Below are positions 54,676 to 63,613 of a DNA stretch of 64,000 nt, in pieces (position 1 is the first letter of the stretch; each line of letters opens with the position of its first letter). Under the pieces are notes generated by a model. It had not been told where the DNA came from. It did no database searches and saw only the letters and a program-made list of their open reading frames with translations. Made by a program: the position numbers and the translations under genes. This stretch comes from Chitinophagaceae bacterium (GTDB lineage Bacteria > Bacteroidota > Bacteroidia > Chitinophagales > Chitinophagaceae), in assembly GCA_016713085.1 (NCBI GenBank), contig JADJPV010000001.1, positions 434,001-498,000 on the forward strand, written 5' to 3'.

Positions 54676-55497
54676 ATGACAACAAAATTAACAGTGATCT
54701 CCGAAACCAACGGAACACTTAAACAGACCAAAAACATCAGCAGAAGATTCAGACGCTTTGCTGCTTCATTAATCTTCATGGGTTTTGCCTTCGCAGCAAT
54801 GTCCTTTACTCAGGATGACACTACCAAGAAAGCAGAAGAAAAGAACGTTACATCTGTTACAAATTCTGTAGCCGACAGCTGCTGCACTGTAACCTTTGTA
54901 AATGGAATTCAGCATATTGTAATAACCAACAAAAATGCCTTTTCAGCCGATGTGCGTATTAACAATATGGATATCAATACCTGGGTAAACAGCATGATGG
55001 CTTATTCTTACAAAAAGATCAATATAAGCTCAATTGGAACTGCAGACAGCAAAATGGATGTGAATTTCAGCACTGTAGAAACAATGAATCGTAAAAAGGC
55101 CGTTGCTTACGTAAACAACATGAAAAATGAAACACTTGAAGCCGATGCTGAGTTGACTGAAACATTCAATCAAACCGTAGCTGCACCTCTTTACAGCGAA
55201 ATGCTCGGAACTGAAACTGTTGAAGCAGACGCACTGATGGACAAAAGCATGAGCGAAGACGCTGAAACAAGAGTGAAAGCAGCACAGTTCAGCAAAGCAA
55301 TTGCAACAGGAAATGCAGACGATGAAATGGATTACATGCTCATTACTTCAGGATTAAAGAACTTCACCCCTGCCTTGAGCTCAGATGCTGACAGGAAACT
55401 GGATGATTTTTTAACTAAGAACACATTCAAATCAGTTCGTTCTGCAGAAGCACTTGAAGCTGACAAAAACATTGATGAGCTGGTAAACAACAAATAA
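54676..55497 (+). CDS. Exported protein with repeated acidic AD motifs, unknown function
   Basis: A 273-aa protein. A long basic N-region (KNISRRFRRF) precedes a hydrophobic segment (AASLIFMGFAFAAMSF), as in a signal peptide or anchor. From about residue 150 on it has five degenerate acidic motifs of the form xADxx(L/M/I)D: LEADAELTE (154), VEADALMDK (182), GNADDEMDY (212), SDADRKLDD (236) and LEADKNIDE (260), spaced 23-31 residues apart. A Cys-Cys pair is at 69-70. No family recognised. The codon use looks normal and the gene has its own promoter, so it is likely real. Confidence 0.7.
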   Translation: MTTKLTVISETNGTLKQTKNISRRFRRFAASLIFMGFAFAAMSFTQDDTTKKAEEKNVTSVTNSVADSCCTVTFVNGIQHIVITNKNAFSADVRINNMDINTWVNSMMAYSYKKINISSIGTADSKMDVNFSTVETMNRKKAVAYVNNMKNETLEADAELTETFNQTVAAPLYSEMLGTETVEADALMDKSMSEDAETRVKAAQFSKAIATGNADDEMDYMLITSGLKNFTPALSSDADRKLDDFLTKNTFKSVRSAEALEADKNIDELVNNK

Positions 55498-55749
55498 CAG
55501 TAAGATTTTCTCATATACAGTTGGTTTAGGTTTTCAGGGTTGATTTCTATCAACCCTTTCCTTTTGTTAACCTTTCTGTAATTACAGGATCGGTAATAAA
55601 TTATTACGAACCACCTCGTAAATTCGTTTTTTGAAGGGTTTAACTATTTTGGAAAGAGAGATTTCCTTCTGCTTCAGCGCAGGGTAATTAACTCTTTAAC
55701 CGTCAAATATCCCGTTCAGCCGCTATTAAAAAACAATAAACACATACAG

Positions 55750-56564
55750 ATGAAATTGCTTATTTCTTCTTTGGCAGTATTACTTTTTGCAGGCTCATTG
55801 CAAGCCCAGCAGGTTGTAAATGAAGTGATCATTCAGATGAAAACTGAAACAACCAATCCAAATAATGATGGAGGCGCTCCTCCCGTTGTTACAGGTGATG
55901 GTGGGGAACAGAGAGTAACCATGCGGTTTGGAGATGGTGAAATCAAATCAAAAATGTTTTTCAAGAATGGTATGACCAAGATTGAAAGCGACATGGGTAT
56001 GGGTACCAACCAGGTAATTATTGACAGCAAAACAAAAATCACCACCACCCTTTTTGAAGCAATGGGAAGAAAGATGGGTTTCACTTCATCTGACAGTGCC
56101 ATACAGCAAATGATGAATAGCCAGGATTCTGGCCGTCAGCGTATCCGTCCTCAACAGTTCAATCCCGAAGTGTTTATTGAATACCTCAGCGAAACAAAGA
56201 AGATTGCAGGGATGGAATGCAAAAAGCACTTATCCGTTATAAAAACAGGAGTGGTGCTGAAGAACAACAGATTGTTTGGTACAGCCCCGAATTTGTGCTG
56301 GGTGAAGGTTTCAGTATGAGAGATATGAACCGCATGGCAAATATTCCCGGCTTAAATAAACTGAAAGGCTTCCCAATGGAATTCGAAATGACCCGTCAAA
56401 ATGGGGCAAAGGTTCATTACCAGGTAACCAAGGTTGATCTGAATGCAAAAGTGGACGACAAAACTTTTGTAATACCAAAGGACTATGATATTAAACCCAT
56501 GAGTGAAATGAGGCAGCAGGGCGGTGGCAGAAACGGTCAATTCCAGATAAGAGTAAACGGATAA
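55750..56564 (+). CDS. DUF4412 exported protein, frameshifted
   Basis: Signal peptide (LAVLLFAGSLQAQ) and a DUF4412-type beta domain: VVNEVIIQMKTET, KMFFKNGMTKIESDMGMGTN, then AGMECKKALIRYKNRSGAEE and IVWYSPEFVLGEGF. An A5 run (56221-56225) lacks one A; the addition joins GMECKK to ALIRYKN. About 271 aa. Similar proteins are common in Bacteroidota next to outer-membrane and envelope genes, with no known activity. A clear terminator follows. Confidence 0.78.
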
Positions 56565-56589
56565 TTAAACGAACAACAGAATAATCAGG

Positions 56590-56615
56590 GCCCCGCTTCA
56601 ATGGCGGGGCTTTTT
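56590..56615 (+). terminator. Intrinsic terminator after the DUF4412 gene
   Basis: GCCCCGC and GCGGGGC form a perfect 7-bp stem around a 7-nt loop, followed by TTTTT. Confidence 0.88.
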
Positions 56616-56660
56616 ATTGTATGATTGCATTTGCATTACTGAAGCGTGGCTCATTTCATT

Positions 56661-56668
56661 TATTTTTG
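56661..56668 (+). promoter_or_regulatory. Bacteroidota -7 element of argS
   Basis: TATTTTTG matches TAnnTTTG and lies 17 bp before ATG 56686, supporting that start. Confidence 0.65.
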
Positions 56669-56685
56669 CCGCTCAACAGAACAGT

Positions 56686-58464
56686 ATGGCAATTCAGCAA
56701 CAGATACAGCAGGCAGCAATAGACAGTTTGGAAAAATTGTATGGGAAAACATTCACAGCAAAGGATTTTCAGATCAATAAAACCAAGCCGGAGTTTACAG
56801 GAGATTATACAATCGTTTTATTTTCTCTGCTGAAACCACTTTCGAAAAGTCCGGATGCATTGGGAAATGAACTTGGGAAACATCTTACGGAAAACCATTC
56901 TGAACTATTAACATCTTATAATATCATTAAAGGTTTTTTAAATCTTACCGTAGCCGACAGTTACTGGACTTCGGTGTTGATGAGCAACTATAACAATCCT
57001 TCTTTTGGAAAAGGCGAAACAAAACACAAAAAGGTGATGATTGAATATTCATCACCCAATACCAACAAACCGCTTCATCTTGGCCATTTACGGAATAATT
57101 TTTTAGGCTGGAGTACCGCTGCCATCATCAATGCAAATGGATATGATACGGTGACGACCTGTATTGTTAATGATCGGGGAATCCATATCTGCAAGAGCAT
57201 GATTGCATGGCAGCTTTTTGCAAATGGAGCAACTCCGCAATCAACCCATACAAAAGGCGATCATTTTGTTGGTGATTATTATGTGAAGTTCAACGATGAA
57301 TACAAAAAGCAAACGGAAGAACTGGTTGCTGCAGGAATGAAAAGAGAAGAGGCTGAAAAAGAAGCGCCCATCATGAAAGCAACAACACAAATGCTGCTCG
57401 ATTGGGAAGCCGGCAAGCCGGAAGTAATGGAACTCTGGAAAGAAATGAACAGCTGGGTGTATGCAGGTTTTGATGAAACCTATCACCGCATCGGCAGTGA
57501 TTTTGATAAAATCTATTATGAAAGCAACACCTATCTGCTCGGAAAGAAAACAGTGCAGGAAGGCTTAGCCAAGAATGTTTTTGTACAAAAAGAAGATGGC
57601 AGTGTATGGATTGATTTAACCGTTGATGGTCTGGATGAAAAAATTGTGCAGCGGAAAGATGGAACATCTGTTTACATCACCCAGGATATTGGATTGGCAC
57701 AACAGAAATATGATGAATATAAAATTGACCAGAGTATTTATGTAATTGGTGATGAGCAAAACTATCATATGAAAGTGCTGCAGCTCATTTGTAAAAAATT
57801 GGGCCTTCCTTACGCTAATGGGATTTTTCATTTAAGTTATGGAATGGTAGAACTTCCAACTGGCAAAATGAAAAGCCGTGAAGGAACTGTGGTTGATGCT
57901 GATGACCTGCTCGATGAAATGGAAAAAGTAGCTCAGCAAAAAACTGAAGAACTGGGCAAGGTAAAAGATTTCACTGTTGAAGAGTTGAAAGAACTGTATA
58001 AAACTATCGGTCTTGGGGCATTGAAGTTTTATTTACTCCGTGTGGATCCCAAAAAGAAAATGATCTTTAACCCGGAAGAATCGATTGATTTTCATGGTTA
58101 CACCGGATCTTTCATTCAATATACCCATGCAAGAATCAAATCAATTTTACGGAAAGAAAAAGCAAGCGATCTGAATAAAATTCAAAGCACAGTATTATTG
58201 CCACTGGAAAAAGAATTGCTGATTGAGCTGGAAAATTATCCCACAGTAATTGAGCAGGCCGGCAATGAACATGATCCTTCACATCTTGCCAACTACATTT
58301 ACAATATTGCTAAAACATACAATTCTTTTTATACCGAACACTCTGTAATGAAAGCAGAGAGCGAAGAGAAAAAGCAATTACGTTTATTCATTTGTGAATT
58401 AACTGCAAATGTTATTGCAAGTGGAATGAAGCTGCTGGGCATTCATGTTCCTGAAAGAATGTAA
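56686..58464 (+). CDS. argS: Arginyl-tRNA synthetase
   Basis: A class I synthetase that charges tRNA-Arg. From ATG 56686 the 592-aa protein has the Arg-tRNA N-terminal additional domain, the HIGH-equivalent NTNKPLHLGHLRNN, and the KMSKS-equivalent GKMKSREGTVVDADDLLDEM. It ends in the DALR anticodon-binding domain (FIQYTHARIKSILRK onward). Length and motifs are normal. The 3' end nearly abuts the convergent porin gene (3 bp apart after frame correction). Intact. Confidence 0.96.
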   Translation: MAIQQQIQQAAIDSLEKLYGKTFTAKDFQINKTKPEFTGDYTIVLFSLLKPLSKSPDALGNELGKHLTENHSELLTSYNIIKGFLNLTVADSYWTSVLMSNYNNPSFGKGETKHKKVMIEYSSPNTNKPLHLGHLRNNFLGWSTAAIINANGYDTVTTCIVNDRGIHICKSMIAWQLFANGATPQSTHTKGDHFVGDYYVKFNDEYKKQTEELVAAGMKREEAEKEAPIMKATTQMLLDWEAGKPEVMELWKEMNSWVYAGFDETYHRIGSDFDKIYYESNTYLLGKKTVQEGLAKNVFVQKEDGSVWIDLTVDGLDEKIVQRKDGTSVYITQDIGLAQQKYDEYKIDQSIYVIGDEQNYHMKVLQLICKKLGLPYANGIFHLSYGMVELPTGKMKSREGTVVDADDLLDEMEKVAQQKTEELGKVKDFTVEELKELYKTIGLGALKFYLLRVDPKKKMIFNPEESIDFHGYTGSFIQYTHARIKSILRKEKASDLNKIQSTVLLPLEKELLIELENYPTVIEQAGNEHDPSHLANYIYNIAKTYNSFYTEHSVMKAESEEKKQLRLFICELTANVIASGMKLLGIHVPERM

Positions 58465-58467
58465 TTT

Positions 58468-59695
58468 TTAAAAGTAAGTAAAACCCAAACTGTATTCCTG
58501 CAAGTTTTGCGGGAGGGTTTCCTAACAGATCTTTCTGCCAGTTATACCTGTAGTTTAACCTGATGACTGTTTGTGCAGTTGGCCTCCAGCTGACAACAGG
58601 TACAATTGAAAACACATGATCAGCAATATTTTCACCTGTTGATTTGAAAGTTCCTCTATTCCAATCCACATATTCTAACCTGAGTGCAGCGTTTAACACA
58701 GCCTTTTCAAATCCAAACATTCGCTTCTTAATAATTGGCTGAACAAAATCAATAAAACCACCCTGTTGCTTCCTGCCAAATTGTTCAGTATATGTTGAAG
58801 GAACATCCACGTTAATCCAGGCCCACTCTGCATTAACTGCTGTTTTACTTTTTGGAATAGTCGTATTAAAATCTACAGCAAAAACATTCACTCTTCTTTT
58901 TTTATCAAGTACCAATCCATCATCCTCAAATTTATTATATACACCACCCATATAACTTAACCCCAGTTCACCAACCTTCCTGTTGCGAACTGCTGCTTTC
59001 ATTGTCAGCAACGGTGATCCGTTAAAGCTTTCTTCAAAACGGTCCTTGTTTAATTTACTGGCGGGAAGAAATGTTTTGTTCTCCGTATTGGCGATGATCT
59101 GGTCATCAAACCCATTGGTTAGATAAACCTCATAAGCATAGGCCCATTCCTTGGTAAACTTTTTTCCAAAAAGGCCAAACCCAACATTACTCCATGTAGC
59201 AGGTAACATTTGAGTTGCAGCAATTGGTCTGTCAACAAATTCCCATTTAGGTCCGTCATGATTCTGATTAAAAGAACCAATCGGATTCATCACAACTCCT
59301 CCTCTGAAATTGAGTAAGGGATTCATTTCGATATCTATCGATGCAAATTCAATATTAATTTCTTTGGTACCATCTTCAAATTCAATTTCACTCAAAAATT
59401 TTATACGTTTGGAAATGGAAGATGAAACAAATATAGTTAACCGACGCATCTGGAACTGATGACCTTCTGTTATTCCATCTTCGCCGATGTATTGATAATT
59501 TGCTTCAGCATAACCACCCAAAGCAACAGGCAGTTTTCCAAATTGCAAAAAGGGTCTGTTGTACACAGCATCAAGATTCATTTGTAATGCGGATGTATCT
59601 TTTGGCACCCTTCTTAATAATGCGGGGTCAATCTGTGCATCAGCAGTTGAAGCAAACAGGATCAACAGAACAATATATACTAAACGCTTTCTCAT
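58468..59695 (-). CDS. Outer-membrane porin (OprP/OprO-like), C-terminal frameshift
   Basis: An outer-membrane protein of about 408 aa with signal peptide (MRKRLVYIVLLILFASTADAQ). Barrel strands include YAEANYQYIGED, FQMRRLTIFVSSSISKRIKF and RLNYRYNWQKDLLGN, and an aromatic end is expected. The straight frame runs into argS. Removing one base from an A4 run (58480-58483, plus strand) ends the protein at TAA 58468-58470 with the normal terminal strand GIQFGFTYF. This both removes the overlap and restores a proper barrel end. Third gene of the DUF1111-Rieske-porin group, overlapping the Rieske gene by 4 bp. The solute is unknown. Confidence 0.75.
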
Positions 59696-60138
59696 ACTTT
59701 TCGCATATCAATAAATAATTCAGATTCAGTTACGGTTACAGGGAATGTCCGCAGGTTTCTGTCAGCAGGTCCATTGGTAACATTACCTTTATTATTAAAC
59801 TCACTTCCGTGTGCCGGGCATTGCAAATATTCTCCTGATACCTGCAGTTCAGCTCCCTGGTGAGTACAACGCATCCACAATGCACTGTACTCGCTATCGC
59901 TGAAGCGGTAAATACAAACCGGGAATTGTAATGTATCGTTTCGGATAATAATAAATGAACGATAACTTATTTTATTACCCTTCTTCATTTCAAATTCATT
60001 TTTCTTAACGAGCAATCCATCATTTGTAATTCTGCCTGATATATATCTTGTTGCCTGACAGGAACTCAACACGGTTGATAACGCAGTAACCGAGAGACAG
60101 GCCGCACAACTGTTTACAATAAAATCTCTTCTGTTCAT
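59692..60138 (-). CDS. Rieske [2Fe-2S] protein, exported
   Basis: A 148-aa protein with an N-terminal RR-containing signal (MNRRDFIVNSCAACLSVTAL) that could be Tat-dependent or lipidated at the Cys in LSSC. The Rieske ligands appear as RCTHQGAEL and CPAHGSEFNNKG, the Cys-X-His / Cys-X-X-His pattern. It lies between the DUF1111 and porin genes (24 bp from the former, 4-bp overlap with the latter), which suggests an electron-transfer unit with the di-heme protein. Confidence 0.88.
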   Translation of the reverse strand: MNRRDFIVNSCAACLSVTALSTVLSSCQATRYISGRITNDGLLVKKNEFEMKKGNKISYRSFIIIRNDTLQFPVCIYRFSDSEYSALWMRCTHQGAELQVSGEYLQCPAHGSEFNNKGNVTNGPADRNLRTFPVTVTESELFIDMRKV

Positions 60139-60162
60139 TTCTGCTTATTTGTATCAGTGTGA

Positions 60163-61380
60163 TTAAAGTGATTCAAGAAATTTAATGAGCTTTCTCTTTT
60201 CATCTGCTGTTAACTGCTGATAGTTTTGTTTTGTTTGTGCAGCTTCTCCTCCATGCAGCAATATTGCTTCTTCAATACTTTTCGCTCTTCCATCATGCAT
60301 TAAAAAATATTTTCCACCTTGTGAATTCATTGACAAACCAAGTCCCCATAAAGGCGGAGTACGCCATTCAGCAGTAAGTGCTGAGCCTTCGGTATAACCA
60401 TCATCCAAACCTGCGCCCATATCATGCAACAACAAATCGGAGTAAGGAAAAACAGTTTTGTTTGATAAAGAAGCAATCGATGATTGACCGGTTGTGAATG
60501 ATGGTGTATGACATTTTGCACAACCGGTATTTACAAATAACAAACTACCCGATTGAACTTCCGCATCATTTTTATTTCGTTGAATGGGTGCTTTTAATGC
60601 TTGCAGATAAAACACCACATTATTTACTGTTTGTGTTGAAACTTCAGGATCGATTTCCAATCCACTGTAAGTATCTCTTGTTTCAAATACAGAGGTGATA
60701 CCCATATCCTGGTTATAAGCACCTGCAGTTTGCTGCAGCAAACTGTACACAGCTGCTTTTTTTCCAAAGCGGCCAATATATTTTCCTCCCTGTTGAGCAG
60801 AGCCCGGATGGATATTAACATAGGCAGGAAGATTGATCCAGTTAACTCTTCCCGAAATACCATCGCCGTTTAAATCATTTTCATCTGCCAGTGCAAGGAT
60901 CGCTGCATCAGGAACTGCTTCTAAAAAACCAAGACCTGTATTTGCTGGAGGCATAAATTTTGAAAATGTTGCACCTGCTGGTATTTGCTCAGGTTCAAAA
61001 CCAGGAATAGCACGGTGCTGTAATTGAGGCCCCCCTCGCTTTAAAAACTGATTACCGCTTGCATCTGTTTGTCCAAACCTTGTGAGCATTGTAAAAGGAT
61101 GACCCTTCCCATCACCTGCATGACAGGAACCGCAGGAAGTGGCAACAAACACCGGCCCTAATCCAGTTGCAGGAGTAAAAACTTCATTATTAAAGGCAAC
61201 ATCGCCAGCAAGAAAACGGGCATGCTGCTCTGGACTAAGTCCTTCAACAGGTCCATCAAGTAGCTCATCTTCAGCAGGAGCCTTGGGTAAAATTTTGCTG
61301 CAGGAAACATACATGGCAATTGCCAACAGCAAAACAGCAACAACAAACAGCTTTCTATTTATTTTAAAAAGTAATATCAT
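60163..61380 (-). CDS. Di-heme oxidoreductase-like lipoprotein (DUF1111)
   Basis: A 405-aa protein with lipoprotein signal (VAVLLLAIAMYVSC, lipid-anchored Cys). It has two c-type heme sites: SCGSCHAGDGKGHP early and GCAKCHTPSFTTG in the C-terminal part, as in MauG/CcpA-like peroxidases and the DUF1111 family. The axial Met/His are not assigned. Such proteins often sit with imelysin and iron-uptake genes. It opens the operon with Rieske and porin, under the operator at 61383-61398. Confidence 0.88.
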   Translation of the reverse strand: MILLFKINRKLFVVAVLLLAIAMYVSCSKILPKAPAEDELLDGPVEGLSPEQHARFLAGDVAFNNEVFTPATGLGPVFVATSCGSCHAGDGKGHPFTMLTRFGQTDASGNQFLKRGGPQLQHRAIPGFEPEQIPAGATFSKFMPPANTGLGFLEAVPDAAILALADENDLNGDGISGRVNWINLPAYVNIHPGSAQQGGKYIGRFGKKAAVYSLLQQTAGAYNQDMGITSVFETRDTYSGLEIDPEVSTQTVNNVVFYLQALKAPIQRNKNDAEVQSGSLLFVNTGCAKCHTPSFTTGQSSIASLSNKTVFPYSDLLLHDMGAGLDDGYTEGSALTAEWRTPPLWGLGLSMNSQGGKYFLMHDGRAKSIEEAILLHGGEAAQTKQNYQQLTADEKRKLIKFLESL

Positions 61381-61382
61381 TT

Positions 61383-61398
61383 TTTAGACTTGTCTAAA
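61383..61398. promoter_or_regulatory. Palindromic operator TTTAGAC-TT-GTCTAAA
   Basis: Perfect 7-bp arms around 2 nt, immediately before the DUF1111 start codon (61380) and downstream of its -7 element. A matching half site TTTAGAC recurs at 61405-61411, 22 bp away, the spacing expected for two sites on one DNA face. The architecture suggests a repressor covering the transcription start. A DtxR/MntR-type metal regulator is my guess; no regulator gene is in the window. Confidence 0.65.
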
Positions 61399-61410
61399 TT
61401 TATATTTAGA

Positions 61411-61418
61411 CAAATATA
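61411..61418 (-). promoter_or_regulatory. Bacteroidota -7 element of the DUF1111 operon
   Basis: TATATTTG on the minus strand matches TAnnTTTG, 31 bp from the start codon, and overlaps the upstream half site. Confidence 0.6.
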
Positions 61419-61442
61419 GAAAATAGTTCCACTAAGTCAAAC

Positions 61443-62618
61443 TTATTTTTGGCGGGGTAGCTGCAGGGTAATCCATGCAAATGCAAGCAGGGCAACAATT
61501 GCAGCTAAACTGAAAACAATCACAGCTCCGAAACGAAACCAGAGAAACCCTGCTAAAGAACTGGCGATCAGTGCAGCAATACTCTGCAGTCCGGTATACA
61601 ATCCAATGGCTGATGCTGTTTCAGTTTTGGGAACAAGATTGCTGATCCATGCTTTGGATATTCCATCCGTAGCTGCTGCATAAATACCATAGCAGAAAAA
61701 CAAAGCAATAAAAACAGGAATAGATGAGGTTAAGGCAAAGCCTGTATAGGTGATACAGAAAAAAAGAAGACCCATTAAAAAGATATTTCGCATACCAATT
61801 CTGTCGGCAAGTTTGCCAAGAGGAAATGCAGCTAATGCAAAGATCAAATTGTAAAAAATATAAACTGCAATCACCGACGTGTCTGATAAACCTGCCGCTT
61901 TCATTTTCAATAACAGAAATACATCTGAGCTATTGAATAATGCAAATAACAGTAAACCAATCAGCAACTTCCGGTAAGAAACATTTGCCTCTTTCCAGTA
62001 GCGGAAAGTTTGATGAAATGGAATTGCATTCTTTGGAACATAATCAGTTTTCTTTTCTTTTGCCAGCCAGGTAAAAATAATGGCAGCAATACCGGGAATA
62101 AAAGCAAACAGGAATAAACGTTTATAATCGCCGGGATAAAAATATAAATACAGCAAAGCAATCAATGGACCTAACACAGCACCAAACGTATCCATCATGC
62201 GGTGAAAGCCAAATACAGTTGCTTTATTTTCCGGAATTGTTTCATCGCTCAGCAATGCATCACGTGGGGCAGTACGTAAGCCCTTACCTGCTCTGTCAAG
62301 AAATCTTGCAGAAAAGATCCACCATAACTGTGTACTTAATGCAAGCATTGGTTTTGCGATGGCACTGAGTAAATAACCCAACCTTACAAATGGCAAACGC
62401 TTACCGCTTGCATCACTCAACCGTCCGAAATAACTTTTACCCAATCCTGCAATGGCTTCAGCAAAACCTTCAAGTATACCAATTACCATCACTGAATATC
62501 CAATGCTTTTCAGGTAAACAGGCATAACAGGATACAGCATTTCACTGGCCATATCTGTAAACAGGCTGACGAATGAAATGATCCAGATGGTTCGTGTAAT
62601 TGGTTTGAATAACTTCAT
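61443..62618 (-). CDS. MFS transporter
   Basis: A 391-aa major facilitator with about 12 membrane helices. The inter-helix 2-3 motif appears as YFGRLSDASGKRLPFVRLGY, and the repeat in the second half as GKLADRIGMRNIF. The fourth-helix motif is FLDRAGKGLRTAPRDALLSD, seen in a group of uncharacterised bacterial exporters. The substrate cannot be read from sequence. It lies upstream of the DUF1111 operon on the same strand. Confidence 0.85.
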   Translation of the reverse strand: MKLFKPITRTIWIISFVSLFTDMASEMLYPVMPVYLKSIGYSVMVIGILEGFAEAIAGLGKSYFGRLSDASGKRLPFVRLGYLLSAIAKPMLALSTQLWWIFSARFLDRAGKGLRTAPRDALLSDETIPENKATVFGFHRMMDTFGAVLGPLIALLYLYFYPGDYKRLFLFAFIPGIAAIIFTWLAKEKKTDYVPKNAIPFHQTFRYWKEANVSYRKLLIGLLLFALFNSSDVFLLLKMKAAGLSDTSVIAVYIFYNLIFALAAFPLGKLADRIGMRNIFLMGLLFFCITYTGFALTSSIPVFIALFFCYGIYAAATDGISKAWISNLVPKTETASAIGLYTGLQSIAALIASSLAGFLWFRFGAVIVFSLAAIVALLAFAWITLQLPRQK

Positions 62619-62626
62619 GCTGACTA

Positions 62627-62634
62627 CAAATGTA
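62627..62634 (-). promoter_or_regulatory. Bacteroidota -7 element of the MFS gene
   Basis: TACATTTG on the minus strand matches TAnnTTTG and lies 8 bp before the ATG (62618). Confidence 0.55.
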
Positions 62635-62755
62635 GATTAACAGCAATACTATAAAACAAAAAAAGTATAGACTAACGGAAGGCTATACGTTTACTTGCAG
62701 CAATCTTTTTTCTGAAAAAGAGATACGATAAAAAACAGTATTGATTTCACAACTC

Positions 62756-63577
62756 TCATTTCAAGGCATTTAAAAAATAATGCTCCAGGCTGATGAAGTA
62801 AGATTGCTTTGCCATTCTATGCGCATTCCCTGCCAATTGATAACGAGCACCAAGATTTAATCTGGTGCTGCTTTTAAAAATCAGTTGCACGGCCGGTGCA
62901 ATATCAAGATAACTTCTGCTGACATCTGTATTCTTTAATCCAAGAAATTCACAATACAAATTAAAATTGGTTTGATTGTAACTGGTATAACTCCGTGGAA
63001 ACAATAAGTACCCCATAGATACATTATACTGAATCCCCTCATTTGAAAAAGGCAGTCCTAAAAACAGTTTGTCCTTTTTTTCAAGTTGATGGATATAAGA
63101 AACACCCGTAGTTGCAGCAAACTTGTTCACCAGTTGAGTTGCCAGCACTCCTGCCTGTATGCCACTGTTATCGCCATCCAAGTTTAATTCCTGGTACACC
63201 AGCGGATTATTCGACCATGCACCTGCTGCAAATGCAGCAGCACGAAAATGTTTATGCACATCATCCTTACTGTAAAACCTGTACTTGGCATAAAGCCTTA
63301 TACTTTCAAAGCGCATTCCCTCTTCAAAAAACATATTGGAAAAACTACCCGCAGCAGTAAGCATGATTTTTTTACTGATGCCCACCTGCACTTCTGGCAT
63401 CATTCTGTATTCCCTTCTGTTCACATAATGGTAAGGCTTCATTGTTTTCATGGAAAGTTTTGCAGCAATTGCTTTTGCAGGAATATTAGAAGCAGGATTT
63501 GTAAACACATACAGTTCCTGTGCTTCTGCAACAGAAACAATGAAAACCAATACGCTTATGAATAATAAACGGAGCAT
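62756..63577 (-). CDS. Hypothetical outer-membrane beta-barrel protein
   Basis: A 273-aa protein with signal peptide (LLFISVLVFIVSVAEAQ) and strands typical of a barrel: EGMRFESIRLYAKYRFYSKD, SNEGIQYNVSMGYLLFPRSY, TRLNLGARYQLAGNAHRM. No named family recognised. It lies 36 bp downstream of the HMA-like gene on the same strand, so the two are likely co-transcribed. Confidence 0.65.
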   Translation of the reverse strand: MLRLLFISVLVFIVSVAEAQELYVFTNPASNIPAKAIAAKLSMKTMKPYHYVNRREYRMMPEVQVGISKKIMLTAAGSFSNMFFEEGMRFESIRLYAKYRFYSKDDVHKHFRAAAFAAGAWSNNPLVYQELNLDGDNSGIQAGVLATQLVNKFAATTGVSYIHQLEKKDKLFLGLPFSNEGIQYNVSMGYLLFPRSYTSYNQTNFNLYCEFLGLKNTDVSRSYLDIAPAVQLIFKSSTRLNLGARYQLAGNAHRMAKQSYFISLEHYFLNALK

Positions 63578-63613
63578 AGAATAAAAAGTCCCGCTGTTGG
63601 CGGAACCGTTACT

